Assembly: GCA_902762305.1 (NCBI GenBank) | Contig: CACWNW010000011.1 | Span: forward strand, 62,001-126,000 | Source of the DNA: Fibrobacter succinogenes | GTDB taxonomy: Bacteria > Fibrobacterota > Fibrobacteria > Fibrobacterales > Fibrobacteraceae | Reading direction: 5' to 3' | DNA: 64,000 bases | Made by a program: the position numbers and the translations under genes | Notes under the pieces: model-generated | The model's database searches: none | Told to the model about the DNA's origin: nothing | Seen by the model: only the letters and a program-made list of their open reading frames with translations | In this document: in pieces, positions 1 to 9,723 of the stretch | How the letters are laid out: each line of letters starts with the position of its first letter | Numbering within the stretch: position 1 is the first letter of the stretch

Positions 1-702
1 ATGTACAGGTGCGTCGACGGGCAATGGGAACGGCTCCATAACAAGTTCGACCCGCTCGACAAGGACAATTACAAATGTCCCGTCGCTTGTAGAGAGGGCA
101 CCGATCCACAGATAATGGATTACGAATGCGACATAAACCAATGTTCTGATTGTGATCCATGCTGGGGTGAACCAATGGTGGGATCTCCCTCCAATCCAAA
201 CCCCTGCTACGACGAGAAACGTTGCAAACAAATTCTCAAGGATGAAGATCCCGACTACCCGCCGTTCAGGGATTTCGAAACGAAAAATAAATGGAAGGCC
301 CTGATTCCCGAAGAAAAAATGGCCGTGAAGACCGTTACAGGATACAACTGGAAAGACTATACCCACACTGACGTTAATGACCGAGTGGGGCCTTTCGAGT
401 TTGACCTTACAAACGAGACGCGCCGCGTATCGTGCAACGCCTTGGGAACCTACTTCGGCAAATGCCACAACACCCTGCAGACCTGCATCAACACAAGTTA
501 TCACAAAGGCGGATTCATGGTGGTCTGCGCTAACGGTGAACTTATCGACGAAGAGAAGGAAGGAGACGGAATCGCTTGCAATTGCGAAATAACAACTAAC
601 AACGCCGAGGGATGTTGTTACACCAGAAGTGCCTGCTTCAAGCAAACCAACTGGTCTAGGGACCGCTGCGCTAAACCCCAGAGCACCGCTGCCGACGAAT
701 AA
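1..702 (+). CDS. Cysteine-rich protein, probably the C-terminal part of a larger one
   Basis: I do not recognise this protein. The frame is open from the first base, so the ATG at position 1 may be internal and the 5' end may lie outside the window. The 233 visible residues hold 19 cysteines in clusters such as CPVAC, CSDCDPC, CNC and GCC. That suggests a disulfide-rich protein outside the cytoplasm. Charged, Asp-rich stretches lie between the clusters. No membrane segment is visible. It ends with TAA followed by a clear intrinsic terminator, so it is the last gene of its transcript. Function unknown. Confidence 0.7.
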   Translation: MYRCVDGQWERLHNKFDPLDKDNYKCPVACREGTDPQIMDYECDINQCSDCDPCWGEPMVGSPSNPNPCYDEKRCKQILKDEDPDYPPFRDFETKNKWKALIPEEKMAVKTVTGYNWKDYTHTDVNDRVGPFEFDLTNETRRVSCNALGTYFGKCHNTLQTCINTSYHKGGFMVVCANGELIDEEKEGDGIACNCEITTNNAEGCCYTRSACFKQTNWSRDRCAKPQSTAADE

Positions 703-723
703 TTTCAAAGCCAAAACAAGCAG

Positions 724-748
724 AAAGGAACCGCAAGGTTCCTTTTTT
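724..748 (+). terminator. Intrinsic terminator after the Cys-rich gene
   Basis: A perfect 8-bp stem (AAGGAACC / GGTTCCTT) closes a GCAA tetraloop and runs straight into six T residues, 22 bp after the stop codon. Confidence 0.9.
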
Positions 749-796
749 GCATATTGACGTATTGTCCACGATAAACGGCGCCGCCCTGGGAATTTA

Positions 797-823
797 TCCC
801 TAAAGGGAATATATGATTATAAT
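797..823 (+). promoter_or_regulatory. Promoter and operator-like palindrome before the GH10 gene
   Basis: A perfect -10 box TATAAT lies at 818-823, only 9 bp before the ATG at 832, so the transcript would be leaderless or nearly so. Just upstream is the inverted repeat TCCCT-AA-AGGGA (797-808), overlapped by GGGA-N5-TCCC (788-800). A repressor or activator site here is an inference. I see no good -35 box. Confidence 0.45.
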
Positions 824-831
824 GGATAGCT

Positions 832-2106
832 ATGACTTCTCGAATTTTAAAAATTGTCACTCTTGCACTTTTATACGCATTTACGGGTGTATTTGCCGGC
901 CCCGGCCTTGCCGACGGGGCCGCAAAGTTCGTCGGCAACATTCCGGTTGATGGCGAAGTTCCGTCTGATTTCACAAAATACTGGAACCAGATTACCCCTG
1001 AATACGAATGCCTGTGGGTCCAAATCGAAGCGACTCGTGGCGAATTCGACTTTTCCAAGTGCGATGCGATTTACAATTGGGCAAAAGAGAACGGAGTCCT
1101 ATTCAAGTTCAACACACTCGTATGGGGCACACACTACCCAGGTTGGGTCAATCAACTTAATGTCGAAGAAACCAAGGATGCCATTACCGCCTGGTTCGAT
1201 GCCGTCGCGGAACATTACCCCGACCTAGAAATGATCGATGTGGTAACCGAGGCTGGCCGATCAGCGACAAACCAGTACCACTCTGGATTCGGTAGAGGCA
1301 ACCACTTTATCGAGGCCCTGGGCGGCGACAACGATGGAGACTACAATTTCATCACTACGGCCTTCAAGATGGCTCGCGAGCGCTGGCCCAAGGCGATCCT
1401 CATTTACAACGACTACAATACGTTCCAATGGCAAAGAGATGTCGGAATAAATCTTATCAATACCATCAAAAAGAACGGTGCACCAGTCGACGGCTACGGA
1501 ATGCAAGGACATGATTTAATGGCAACGGGCTCCGGCCCGACAAACTGTCTCAACTTCAATATCCTAAAAAAATACCTACAAGAAATTATAGACAGTACGC
1601 AGATTCCATTGTTCATTACCGAGTACGATATTGCGACTTTGGACGATGAAATTCAGAAAAGATGCTATTCAGAACAAATCCCCCTTTTCATGGAAGAGGA
1701 GCGTATTGCTGGCATTACCCTTTGGGGCTATATCTATGGCAAGACATGGGCATCTTGCAGCGCAAAGGAACTAGGATGTTCCGGCATTATCAAGGACGGT
1801 GAAGACCGCCCAGCAATGACCTGGCTCAAGGAGTATTTCAATTTTCAGGACGATACCTCAGCAAAGGATACGACTATTGCCGATTCCACGATTGCAATCG
1901 GTGGCGGCCTCCACCTGCAGGCGAAAACCCTTCAGGCATACGACGTGTTTGACTTGAATGGCGTCCGACTCGGTCGTTTGCGCGCCTACACTATCGACGA
2001 GGCCGTTTCGATACTCAAGAATACTAGCGACATCAAGGTCCAGGGCGTCTACATGCTCCGCTCCGTGAAGAACGGCACCGTAAAAAGCGTGCGCATTGCA
2101 CGATAA
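832..2106 (+). CDS. Secreted GH10 family enzyme (xylanase-like) with altered active site
   Basis: A 424-aa protein with a signal peptide (about residues 1-22) and a glycoside hydrolase family 10 barrel. GH10 enzymes cleave beta-1,4-xylan with two glutamates. Here they are E140 (in VVTEAG, acid/base) and E264 (in FITEYDI, nucleophile). The WVQIEATRGEFDF strand, GYGMQGH and the LWGYIYGKTW segment also fit the family. Three substitutions stand out. The Asn that normally precedes the acid/base Glu is Thr139. The HTLVWH motif reads NTLVWG. The tail after about residue 345 is the Fibrobacter-type basic C-terminal module ending KSVRIAR. Probably a xylanase or a related glycanase with changed specificity. 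Confidence 0.88.
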   Translation: MTSRILKIVTLALLYAFTGVFAGPGLADGAAKFVGNIPVDGEVPSDFTKYWNQITPEYECLWVQIEATRGEFDFSKCDAIYNWAKENGVLFKFNTLVWGTHYPGWVNQLNVEETKDAITAWFDAVAEHYPDLEMIDVVTEAGRSATNQYHSGFGRGNHFIEALGGDNDGDYNFITTAFKMARERWPKAILIYNDYNTFQWQRDVGINLINTIKKNGAPVDGYGMQGHDLMATGSGPTNCLNFNILKKYLQEIIDSTQIPLFITEYDIATLDDEIQKRCYSEQIPLFMEEERIAGITLWGYIYGKTWASCSAKELGCSGIIKDGEDRPAMTWLKEYFNFQDDTSAKDTTIADSTIAIGGGLHLQAKTLQAYDVFDLNGVRLGRLRAYTIDEAVSILKNTSDIKVQGVYMLRSVKNGTVKSVRIAR

Positions 2107-2116
2107 CGCGCCTTAT

Positions 2117-3256
2117 TCAACGAACATCCGCAATATGGGTTCCATCTTTCTTGTAGAGTCCAAATTTATCAAAAGCAATCATGTCTCTATGACTCAGTTC
2201 TTCAACAACAAAAGAGAAATCTTTTAGATTAAAACGATACAGCACAAACCAACTTCCCGTTCGCTCATCATTACGGCGGACAAGGGCAAATAATTCATCG
2301 CAATGAATTCCATCACTAGATTTGCAACTATGCCGGCCTGACATTCCACCTAAAGCAAAATCTTCCACCATCCAACTACGCTGATAAGTCACCGCCACCA
2401 AAGTATCGCCTTCTTTTTCTACAGCAAGCCTTATCCGACGCTTGTCTTTCGAGGATAGTTCACAGGGAAAGGCCAAACCATCTTTATAGCACATCTCAAA
2501 AGGAATAACGGGAACTTGTTCAAGTTTTCGCATTTTTCTAAATTTATTTTCACGATCAAACAATGGGCTATAATCGTAAATTGCACTGAATAGGGAATCT
2601 AAATCAAAACGTTCCTTAAAATTTAATTTGTCAATATAAATTTTAAAGCGTTCCTTCGGCCAATAACTGTACGCAGAAAAAACATCATCTGGGAAAAGTT
2701 TTTTGGATATGCTTATTAGGGCATATAAGCCATCGCATTTTACTCCATCCATAGAAGCACAAAGTGATTGATAGGAACTATCATCATTCAGATAGATTTG
2801 CGAATAATCGGGAAATCCTTTAAAAATCAGAAGGGAATCCTTCTTTATTTTTTTATCGGGATCGTAATCCTTTTGAGCATAGAATACGTAATCAAGTTTT
2901 ACATCAATTCCTTTAACACTATCCCTATAATTCAACCTCTTGGCAAGGCTCACAAGCAAGGCCGAATCCAAGGAACAGGGATGTTTCACCGAGACACTAT
3001 CAACGTCCGAAAAACAGACGTCGTACAATAATTTTCCACTTGTGCTGTCCAGACTATAATCTGGTTTAAGAAAATCAAGGGCATGCGAATATTTATCATT
3101 ACTCGTGTCATGAGGAATGAAATAATTATTGAATTGTGCGGAATCTAGCACCCTATAGGTATTTAAGGAAACTGTTTCACCAGTACGGGAATCCTGATTC
3201 TGGTCGCACCCCGCCAAAACCGCCAAAATCAAAAAAATCAGAACTCTATAAAGCAT
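2117..3256 (-). CDS. Lipoprotein of unknown function
   Basis: A 379-aa protein beginning MLYRVLIFLILAVLAGCDQ, with a textbook lipobox (LAGC), so it should be lipid-anchored after signal peptidase II cleavage. I do not recognise the mature part. It is rich in Asp, Ser, Tyr and Lys and predicted to be mostly beta/loop, with cysteines in CYKDGLAFPC and CDGLYAL-like segments. It converges on the GH10 gene with a gap of only 10 bp and is divergent from leuB. Base composition is more AT-rich than its neighbours, like the other lipoprotein genes in this window. Confidence 0.75.
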   Translation of the reverse strand: MLYRVLIFLILAVLAGCDQNQDSRTGETVSLNTYRVLDSAQFNNYFIPHDTSNDKYSHALDFLKPDYSLDSTSGKLLYDVCFSDVDSVSVKHPCSLDSALLVSLAKRLNYRDSVKGIDVKLDYVFYAQKDYDPDKKIKKDSLLIFKGFPDYSQIYLNDDSSYQSLCASMDGVKCDGLYALISISKKLFPDDVFSAYSYWPKERFKIYIDKLNFKERFDLDSLFSAIYDYSPLFDRENKFRKMRKLEQVPVIPFEMCYKDGLAFPCELSSKDKRRIRLAVEKEGDTLVAVTYQRSWMVEDFALGGMSGRHSCKSSDGIHCDELFALVRRNDERTGSWFVLYRFNLKDFSFVVEELSHRDMIAFDKFGLYKKDGTHIADVR

Positions 3257-3305
3257 ACATCACCCACAAAAAAGTGCCCTTCACCCATAATTTTACTAAA
3301 TTTGA

Positions 3306-4427
<1,122 letters not shown>

Positions 4428-4435
4428 CTGCAACA

Positions 4436-4477
4436 GGATCCTTCGACTACGCCCTTACGGGCTTCGCTCAGGATGAC
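4436..4477. repeat. Dispersed palindromic repeat (GGATCCTTCGAC...GCTCAGGATGAC type)
   Basis: A 42-bp element with conserved ends GGATCCTTCGACT and GCTTCGCTCAGGATGAC, just after leuB. Related copies lie at 15176, 17855, 36902, 38503 (reverse), 47613 and 49578. Read in one frame on the complementary strand this family gives peptides of the type HPERSAKRG. Confidence 0.8.
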
Positions 4478-4488
4478 AATTTAAAAGA

Positions 4489-4515
4489 CGACCGGATTTC
4501 TCCGGTCGCCTTTCT
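4489..4515. terminator. Bidirectional terminator between leuB and lipoprotein gene
   Basis: Stem CGACCGGA / TCCGGTCG around a TTTC loop (4489-4508), with CTTTCTTTT on the plus side and AAAA-derived T residues on the minus side. The same hairpin recurs at 9679-9707. Confidence 0.85.
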
Positions 4516-4537
4516 TTTGCCGTCCCCTCACGACAAA

Positions 4538-6892
4538 TTATTGATTTAAAAATCTAATCCGGCGGATCGAGAAATTCACAATTTTGTCATCACTATCGCT
4601 TCCAACAAAGTGAATTCTTATTCCTGCCACATGCTTAAGCGCCTCTTCTAAATCCATTTTTTCACTCCATCCCCCCTGTCTAAATTGATCCCACGCATAG
4701 CAATCCTCAACTATACTCGAGATAGGATTAGCACGGACGCTAAACAGATTCCATTTCATAGCCTCATTCAGGGAATCACCCATATCCAGCTGCAAATACG
4801 CCACTTGATCCGAATAATCATGCTCAAAGCATATTCCCTTCTTGTCCGTAATATCTACAGCATCATGGCCACCCTTGCCGTCTTCCCCGGCAAGCCAGAA
4901 TCCAAGATCGACAAAAGGAGCTTCAGTCATCGAGTCGTTCTTCACGAAATGTACTTGTCCAGTCAGTTCTCCAGATTTCAAAAGAATTGCATCCAAGGCA
5001 TTCGGATTATTCCAATCATTAACGACATAATCATCCTCCCATTTGATATAGGAATTACCTCCATATGCAGAATCCGTCTCATAGAACCACTTGCCCGAAG
5101 TTCCCGTGCCATTGTCAAATCCTGTATTGACCCTTGTCCATACACCCTCCCAAATGGCACCCTCTTTTGCATATCGTTCAACACAAGCATCAAATGCACT
5201 TTCTAGCGTATGCAAATAATGCTTTTTTCCGGCATTAAAGACTTCTAATGAATCCGTATCGTCCTGGATTCCGAGTTCTTGCAGGAACTCCTTATATTCA
5301 TCGGTATAATACACATTTCCACTCTCGCAACGAATTTTTTTCACCAAAGGATGAAGAACCGGAGGCGGAGCCATAAGTGGTTGTGTAGACGCAGACAAGC
5401 GTGAGGCCTGAGGTAAAAATTTAACTACACAATATTCCGTCGCTTCATCCAAGGAATCCACCCTATAAAGAGAATCGATCATGGCATTGAACTCTTCGCT
5501 GGCCGCAAAATATGTTCCCGCAGCATAGTCCAAGTAATCAACCCTTCTATCTGAAAGGACCTGGTCTATCCGGCACGAATCTGGGACCGGTTCTCCATTA
5601 AATAGGGTATCGCGCAAAGAACTGCACACCGCATAAAGAGAATCCTGCAAGGCTTTTTCTCGCTCCGAAATTTCAAGCACCCTTGCGTCGAAAGCGGCCT
5701 TTGTTTGCGAGAAATCCTGCGATACGCTTTCTGAACCATCCGCACACACGAGCGTCTTGGGGCGTGGATTATAACAATCTGCATTCCAATCTCTTATTTT
5801 GGTAAAAATATCGGCACTTTCTTGTTCTAATTTGCCAAGGCATTTTTCTGTCGCAGCCGACATCAAATCCTCACTATTTTTTGCCAGAGTAACTTTTTCC
5901 CGTATATAACTGCGGCTCAAGAAATACCCGTCAATTTCAGCGCGGTCATCCGGATAAGAACTTTCACAAAAATAGTCCTTCACAAGCACGGCTTCACAAT
6001 GCTCATCTACCGGCAGGGCAGTCACTGTTCCCACAGGCGTACTCGAATATCGCCCTAAACTTATGATGTCGAAATTATCTATAAAAGCATAGCCTTGAGT
6101 TGAAGACATGGTAAAGCGCAGTCCCTGTAAATGAGAAACAGCTTCTTCAATAGACGGAGCACCATCAGCCACACCTGCTTTGGACAAAACGAATTGTTCC
6201 CACGGGTAGCAAATCTTGTTCCCTTCGGACTTCCCTTGCGCCCCCAGAACCGGATACGAAGGCAAGTCGACTCCATAAAAATCGCCGTCCATGAGCGCAT
6301 TCAGGGAATCCCCCAGATTGAGTTCCATCCGCATAGCGTCGGCAAAATATTCCAAGCATATACCCTGCATATCACGGACATTCACAGTTTCAAACTTTCC
6401 CGAAGCATTCTTGCCGGCAAAACTGAATTCCACAGAAAAAGAACTACTTCCGGGAACCGCACTTGAAGAATCCTCAACTGCATCGAACACAATCACTCCA
6501 CAAAGGCTTCCGTTGCATCGGTCGATAACACTGGAGAGCGACATCGAATCGTACCTTGCATCGGAATTCTGATTCCAATTGACCTGGACTTTTCTGCCAT
6601 TTGCAGCATTAAGAGACCAGAACCAGACACCCGATGTATTCGTTCCATTATCATAACCAGTCTGCACACGGTAACCAGAGTGACGGTTCCATAATTCACT
6701 GGAATAGTAGCATCCATGCAACGAATCGTCGGGATGATTCGGATCGGAAATGACGCAGCGTTCTTCCGCAGAAGTTCTCACCAAATTATCTGGAGTCGGG
6801 AGTTCCGCCGAAATCGGCGCCTTGTCATCGGAACAAGCGGCACAAAGCAGCGATATTCCACATCCCAAAAGACAATATAAAACCTTTTTCAT
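4538..6892 (-). CDS. Large lipoprotein with two jelly-roll-like domains
   Basis: A 784-aa lipoprotein (N-terminus MKKVLYCLLGCGISLLCAAC, acylated Cys20) that I cannot assign to a named family. A domain of about 230 residues near the N-terminus starts with GYDNGTNTSGVWFW. A second, diverged copy lies at the C-terminus (GFDNGTGTSGKWFY). Between them is a helical stalk with paired cysteines. The domain resembles carbohydrate-binding beta-sandwich modules in its Trp/Asn/Gly pattern and closing ISLGRYS-type strands; glycan binding is an inference. A strong ribosome site (GGAGGTG) precedes the ATG, 20 bp after the paralogue at 6913-8679. It is the last gene of the regulator operon and ends at a terminator. 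Confidence 0.75.
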   Translation of the reverse strand: MKKVLYCLLGCGISLLCAACSDDKAPISAELPTPDNLVRTSAEERCVISDPNHPDDSLHGCYYSSELWNRHSGYRVQTGYDNGTNTSGVWFWSLNAANGRKVQVNWNQNSDARYDSMSLSSVIDRCNGSLCGVIVFDAVEDSSSAVPGSSSFSVEFSFAGKNASGKFETVNVRDMQGICLEYFADAMRMELNLGDSLNALMDGDFYGVDLPSYPVLGAQGKSEGNKICYPWEQFVLSKAGVADGAPSIEEAVSHLQGLRFTMSSTQGYAFIDNFDIISLGRYSSTPVGTVTALPVDEHCEAVLVKDYFCESSYPDDRAEIDGYFLSRSYIREKVTLAKNSEDLMSAATEKCLGKLEQESADIFTKIRDWNADCYNPRPKTLVCADGSESVSQDFSQTKAAFDARVLEISEREKALQDSLYAVCSSLRDTLFNGEPVPDSCRIDQVLSDRRVDYLDYAAGTYFAASEEFNAMIDSLYRVDSLDEATEYCVVKFLPQASRLSASTQPLMAPPPVLHPLVKKIRCESGNVYYTDEYKEFLQELGIQDDTDSLEVFNAGKKHYLHTLESAFDACVERYAKEGAIWEGVWTRVNTGFDNGTGTSGKWFYETDSAYGGNSYIKWEDDYVVNDWNNPNALDAILLKSGELTGQVHFVKNDSMTEAPFVDLGFWLAGEDGKGGHDAVDITDKKGICFEHDYSDQVAYLQLDMGDSLNEAMKWNLFSVRANPISSIVEDCYAWDQFRQGGWSEKMDLEEALKHVAGIRIHFVGSDSDDKIVNFSIRRIRFLNQ

Positions 6893-6912
6893 ATCAAAAC
6901 ACCTCCACCTTT

Positions 6913-8679
6913 TTATTCATCGCAATTGCCTTCGCAGGCACCTACAAACATTGTTACACAATTCTCCAAGGCCATCTCGCCCTTGCGCTGATACGCCTTC
7001 TTGGCTGCGGTATACACCTGAAGCGAATCCGTATCATCTTCAATACCAAGTTCCTGCAAGAAGGCCTTGTACTCGTCCGTATAATAGACTGTTCCGCTTT
7101 GGCAACGTATGGACTTGAGCAAAGACTCATCTTCGCTTTCCACGGTAGCCATAGCATGCCTACTCAGGATTTCATCCCCATACGGATTGTCATTCTTAAA
7201 ATCATTTACACAATACCTGGTCGGTGCATCCAAGGAATCGAGCGATGCCAGCGAATCAAGACGATTAAAAAATTCCGTTGTCGCTTCGAGTGCGGCGTCT
7301 TCCACATAATTCAAGTACTGAATCGACCTCGCCCAGAGTTCCTCATACACCTGGCATGTATCAGGAATAGACTCTCCGCTGCTAAGGGTATCACGAAGCG
7401 AAAGGCACTGCGCTACGACGGAGTCAACAATCCGTTTTTCTTTTTCAAAATCGGTTTTCAGCATTTTTTCATATTCCGCATACATTTCCGCAAATTCCAC
7501 CGACTCACTTTCCGAACCTTCCGCACACATGTATGTTTTCGGAAGCGGATTGTCGCATGGACGTTCCCAAGATGCAACCGACACAATCGTATCTTCAAAT
7601 CGCGTTCGATAAAAGACCTCATCGAGACAATATTCAGCGGCATGGGGCAACACGATTGTCGTATCCCATATAGTCCGACGAAGCAGGCCTTCAAGATAAG
7701 ACTGCGCCTTAACCTTTCCCTCGTACGCGCTTCTCTCCTGCGAATACGAGCAGTCACAGAAATAGTTTTTTACAGATGTCACTTCGCACCCGCTCTTTAC
7801 CGGCCGAGGGTTTTCCACATTCAATTCGAGCCTAGAGTATTTTCCCAGACCGATAATATCGAAATAGGTCGTAAAGGAAGTGCTCCTATCCGTATTTACC
7901 GTAATACGGAGCCCCTGCAAATACGGAACAATATCCCGGACCCTTGGAGCATACCTCGTAAATGAACTCCAAGGGAAGCAAATTTCATTGCCTTTCTGGT
8001 TTGCCCCGGATTCCGCCACCTCGTAATCGGGCAAGACAACAGCCTGCGTCCAGCTTTCTCTCCAGCCCTTCAGGGAATCTTCCCCTAGGACAAGCTCCAT
8101 TTTCAAGCCCTTGCCAATATATTCTATACACAACCCCTGCATTTCGCTGGCATCGACGCTTTCAAAATTGCCGGACGAATCTTTACCCGCAAAACTGAAT
8201 TCAAGGGCAAAGCTGCTCCGAGGCCAGAATTCCCGTCTAGGATAAATCAATGTCATATCCTCGAAAGTCACCGTTCCGCATATGGAGCCATCACATTTAT
8301 CGACAACTTCCGCAACCGCCATCGAATCATAGTCCGCCGTCACCGTTGACGGCCAATCCACCTGGACTCCCCTGCCATCGGCGCCATCGAAGGACCAGGT
8401 CCAAATACCCGACGTATTTGTTCCGTTGTCAAAACCCGTATGCACGCGATATCCGGATTCGCGGTTCCACATCTCGGCAAACCAGACGCAATCATCCTGT
8501 TCTACGTCACTGGAACGCTTCGCCAAAGAAAGACGGCAATGCACATACGACGATGTGTCTGCGGTTATCATATTCGAATCTTCGGTCGATCCCGAAATCG
8601 GCGAAACACCCTTTTCAGAACAGGCGGTCCAAAGGAGAAGCGTTCCGAAAACAAGAGCACTATACACATTCTTTTTCAT
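6913..8679 (-). CDS. Lipoprotein, shorter paralogue of the downstream gene
   Basis: A 588-aa lipoprotein starting MKKNVYSALVFGTLLLWTAC. It shares its whole plan with the 784-aa protein encoded just downstream. Both have an N-terminal domain opening with GFDNGTNTSGIWTW, then a Cys-containing helical stalk ending in a nearly identical segment (YYTDEYKAFLQELGIEDDTD here). It lacks the second C-terminal domain and stops with CEGNCDE. The pair looks like a tandem duplication, with this copy having lost a domain or the other having gained one. Its ATG lies 20 bp inside the preceding regulator gene, so translation is probably coupled. Function unknown; a cell-surface role is inferred. Confidence 0.75.
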   Translation of the reverse strand: MKKNVYSALVFGTLLLWTACSEKGVSPISGSTEDSNMITADTSSYVHCRLSLAKRSSDVEQDDCVWFAEMWNRESGYRVHTGFDNGTNTSGIWTWSFDGADGRGVQVDWPSTVTADYDSMAVAEVVDKCDGSICGTVTFEDMTLIYPRREFWPRSSFALEFSFAGKDSSGNFESVDASEMQGLCIEYIGKGLKMELVLGEDSLKGWRESWTQAVVLPDYEVAESGANQKGNEICFPWSSFTRYAPRVRDIVPYLQGLRITVNTDRSTSFTTYFDIIGLGKYSRLELNVENPRPVKSGCEVTSVKNYFCDCSYSQERSAYEGKVKAQSYLEGLLRRTIWDTTIVLPHAAEYCLDEVFYRTRFEDTIVSVASWERPCDNPLPKTYMCAEGSESESVEFAEMYAEYEKMLKTDFEKEKRIVDSVVAQCLSLRDTLSSGESIPDTCQVYEELWARSIQYLNYVEDAALEATTEFFNRLDSLASLDSLDAPTRYCVNDFKNDNPYGDEILSRHAMATVESEDESLLKSIRCQSGTVYYTDEYKAFLQELGIEDDTDSLQVYTAAKKAYQRKGEMALENCVTMFVGACEGNCDE

Positions 8680-9514
8680 TTTCCATCTCCTTAGAACTGT
8701 TGATATTCCAGGTCATCGGGAACAGTTGCACGTTCAGACGGTAAATCTGGTCGGCATCTTCCGCCTCCGAAGCAATTGCGACAATCTTTTTCCTGAACGC
8801 ATCGATTTCGTGGGCAATGCGCTCGTAACATTCGCGGTTGACCGTAAAAGTGACCCCAGAAACACTACGGTCCTGCGGTCCAAACCTGTCAATGGAATCT
8901 GCGGCGAATTCCAGCATTTTACGCTGCATCGCATGTACCGCATACACCATGCCTTCCTTGGACGCAGTCACATTCTTCTGCGTCTGGTGATAAACTCCTT
9001 CGGCATCCTTCGTCAGGAATCCCGCCCTGGTCATAAATTCGAGCGAAGAGCTCACCTCAGCGGCAGAGATTTCATTGCAGCACAGCTTCGCCATCTTGCC
9101 CGGAGTTGCCCCCGGCATCATCGGAGCCAGTTCGCGGATTACAGGATTCTTCCATCCATCAAAATACTCGACAGCCTCCTTGTCGACAACACGTACCTTG
9201 TACTCCAACGCGATTGCCTGCATTTTCTTGAGGAACGGAGCCTTATGCGCCTCATCCTTCGCATTGCAGTAATTGACCAATGCCTTGAAGTAATCCACCT
9301 CATAACCAGCAAGTCCCATGGCATTCGCCATGCGGTCCATCGTCACGCGGCTCAAATTGCTCTTGCCCTCGCTAACCAATCTCAGGTACGTCGAAGAAGA
9401 GAAGCCGGCCACCTTCGCAAACTCACGCCAGGAAAAATACGAAGTCCTCTTGCGCTCTTCGTAATAATCCTTGATTAGAAGGTGGTAATCTTGATATTCA
9501 ACAATCGGTTCCAT
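8660..9514 (-). CDS. TIGR02147-family protein, putative transcriptional regulator
   Basis: The 284-aa sequence fits the TIGR02147 family, a group of about 270-residue proteins abundant in Fibrobacter. Features are the opening YQDYHLLIKDYYEERK, a helix-turn-helix-like segment (SWREFAKVAGFSSSTYLRLVSEG, roughly residues 32-54) and the C-terminal V.F...FRKKI region ending in the RLNVQLFPMT strand. A role as a DNA-binding regulator is inferred from that segment. I chose the ATG at 9514 because upstream codons are not conserved-looking and a -10 box lies at 9537-9542. The gene leads the operon with two paralogous lipoproteins and so may control them. Confidence 0.85.
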   Translation of the reverse strand: MEPIVEYQDYHLLIKDYYEERKRTSYFSWREFAKVAGFSSSTYLRLVSEGKSNLSRVTMDRMANAMGLAGYEVDYFKALVNYCNAKDEAHKAPFLKKMQAIALEYKVRVVDKEAVEYFDGWKNPVIRELAPMMPGATPGKMAKLCCNEISAAEVSSSLEFMTRAGFLTKDAEGVYHQTQKNVTASKEGMVYAVHAMQRKMLEFAADSIDRFGPQDRSVSGVTFTVNRECYERIAHEIDAFRKKIVAIASEAEDADQIYRLNVQLFPMTWNINSSKEMENEKECV

Positions 9515-9536
9515 GTCTTCAAATATACCAAAAAAA

Positions 9537-9632
9537 ATTATAGTATGACACAAAAATTTTGATTTTAGAGAAAAAATTCATCCTATTTCAAAAATAATTT
9601 CTATATGACACACTTTTGAAATTATATGACAC
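9537..9632 (-). promoter_or_regulatory. Promoter with three TATGACAC repeats upstream of the regulator
   Basis: On the minus strand a perfect TATAAT lies at 9542-9537, 23 bp before the ATG. The octamer TATGACAC (GTGTCATA on the minus strand) occurs at 9544-9551, 9604-9611 and 9625-9632, spaced 60 and 21 bp, close to whole helical turns. The first copy directly abuts the -10 box. Autoregulation by the TIGR02147 protein is an inference. Confidence 0.5.
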
Positions 9633-9678
9633 TGGGAGTCCAAAACTCCGACAAAGAAAATCAGTCTACATGCAAAAA

Positions 9679-9707
9679 GCGACCGGATTTCTCCGGTCGC
9701 CTTTTTT
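9679..9707. terminator. Bidirectional terminator
   Basis: Stem GCGACCGGA / TCCGGTCGC around TTTC, with T6 on the plus side and T5 on the minus side. It ends the minus-strand lipoprotein gene at 9724 and is nearly identical to the hairpin at 4489. Confidence 0.88.
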
Positions 9708-9723
9708 CAATTTCGTTCAACAG

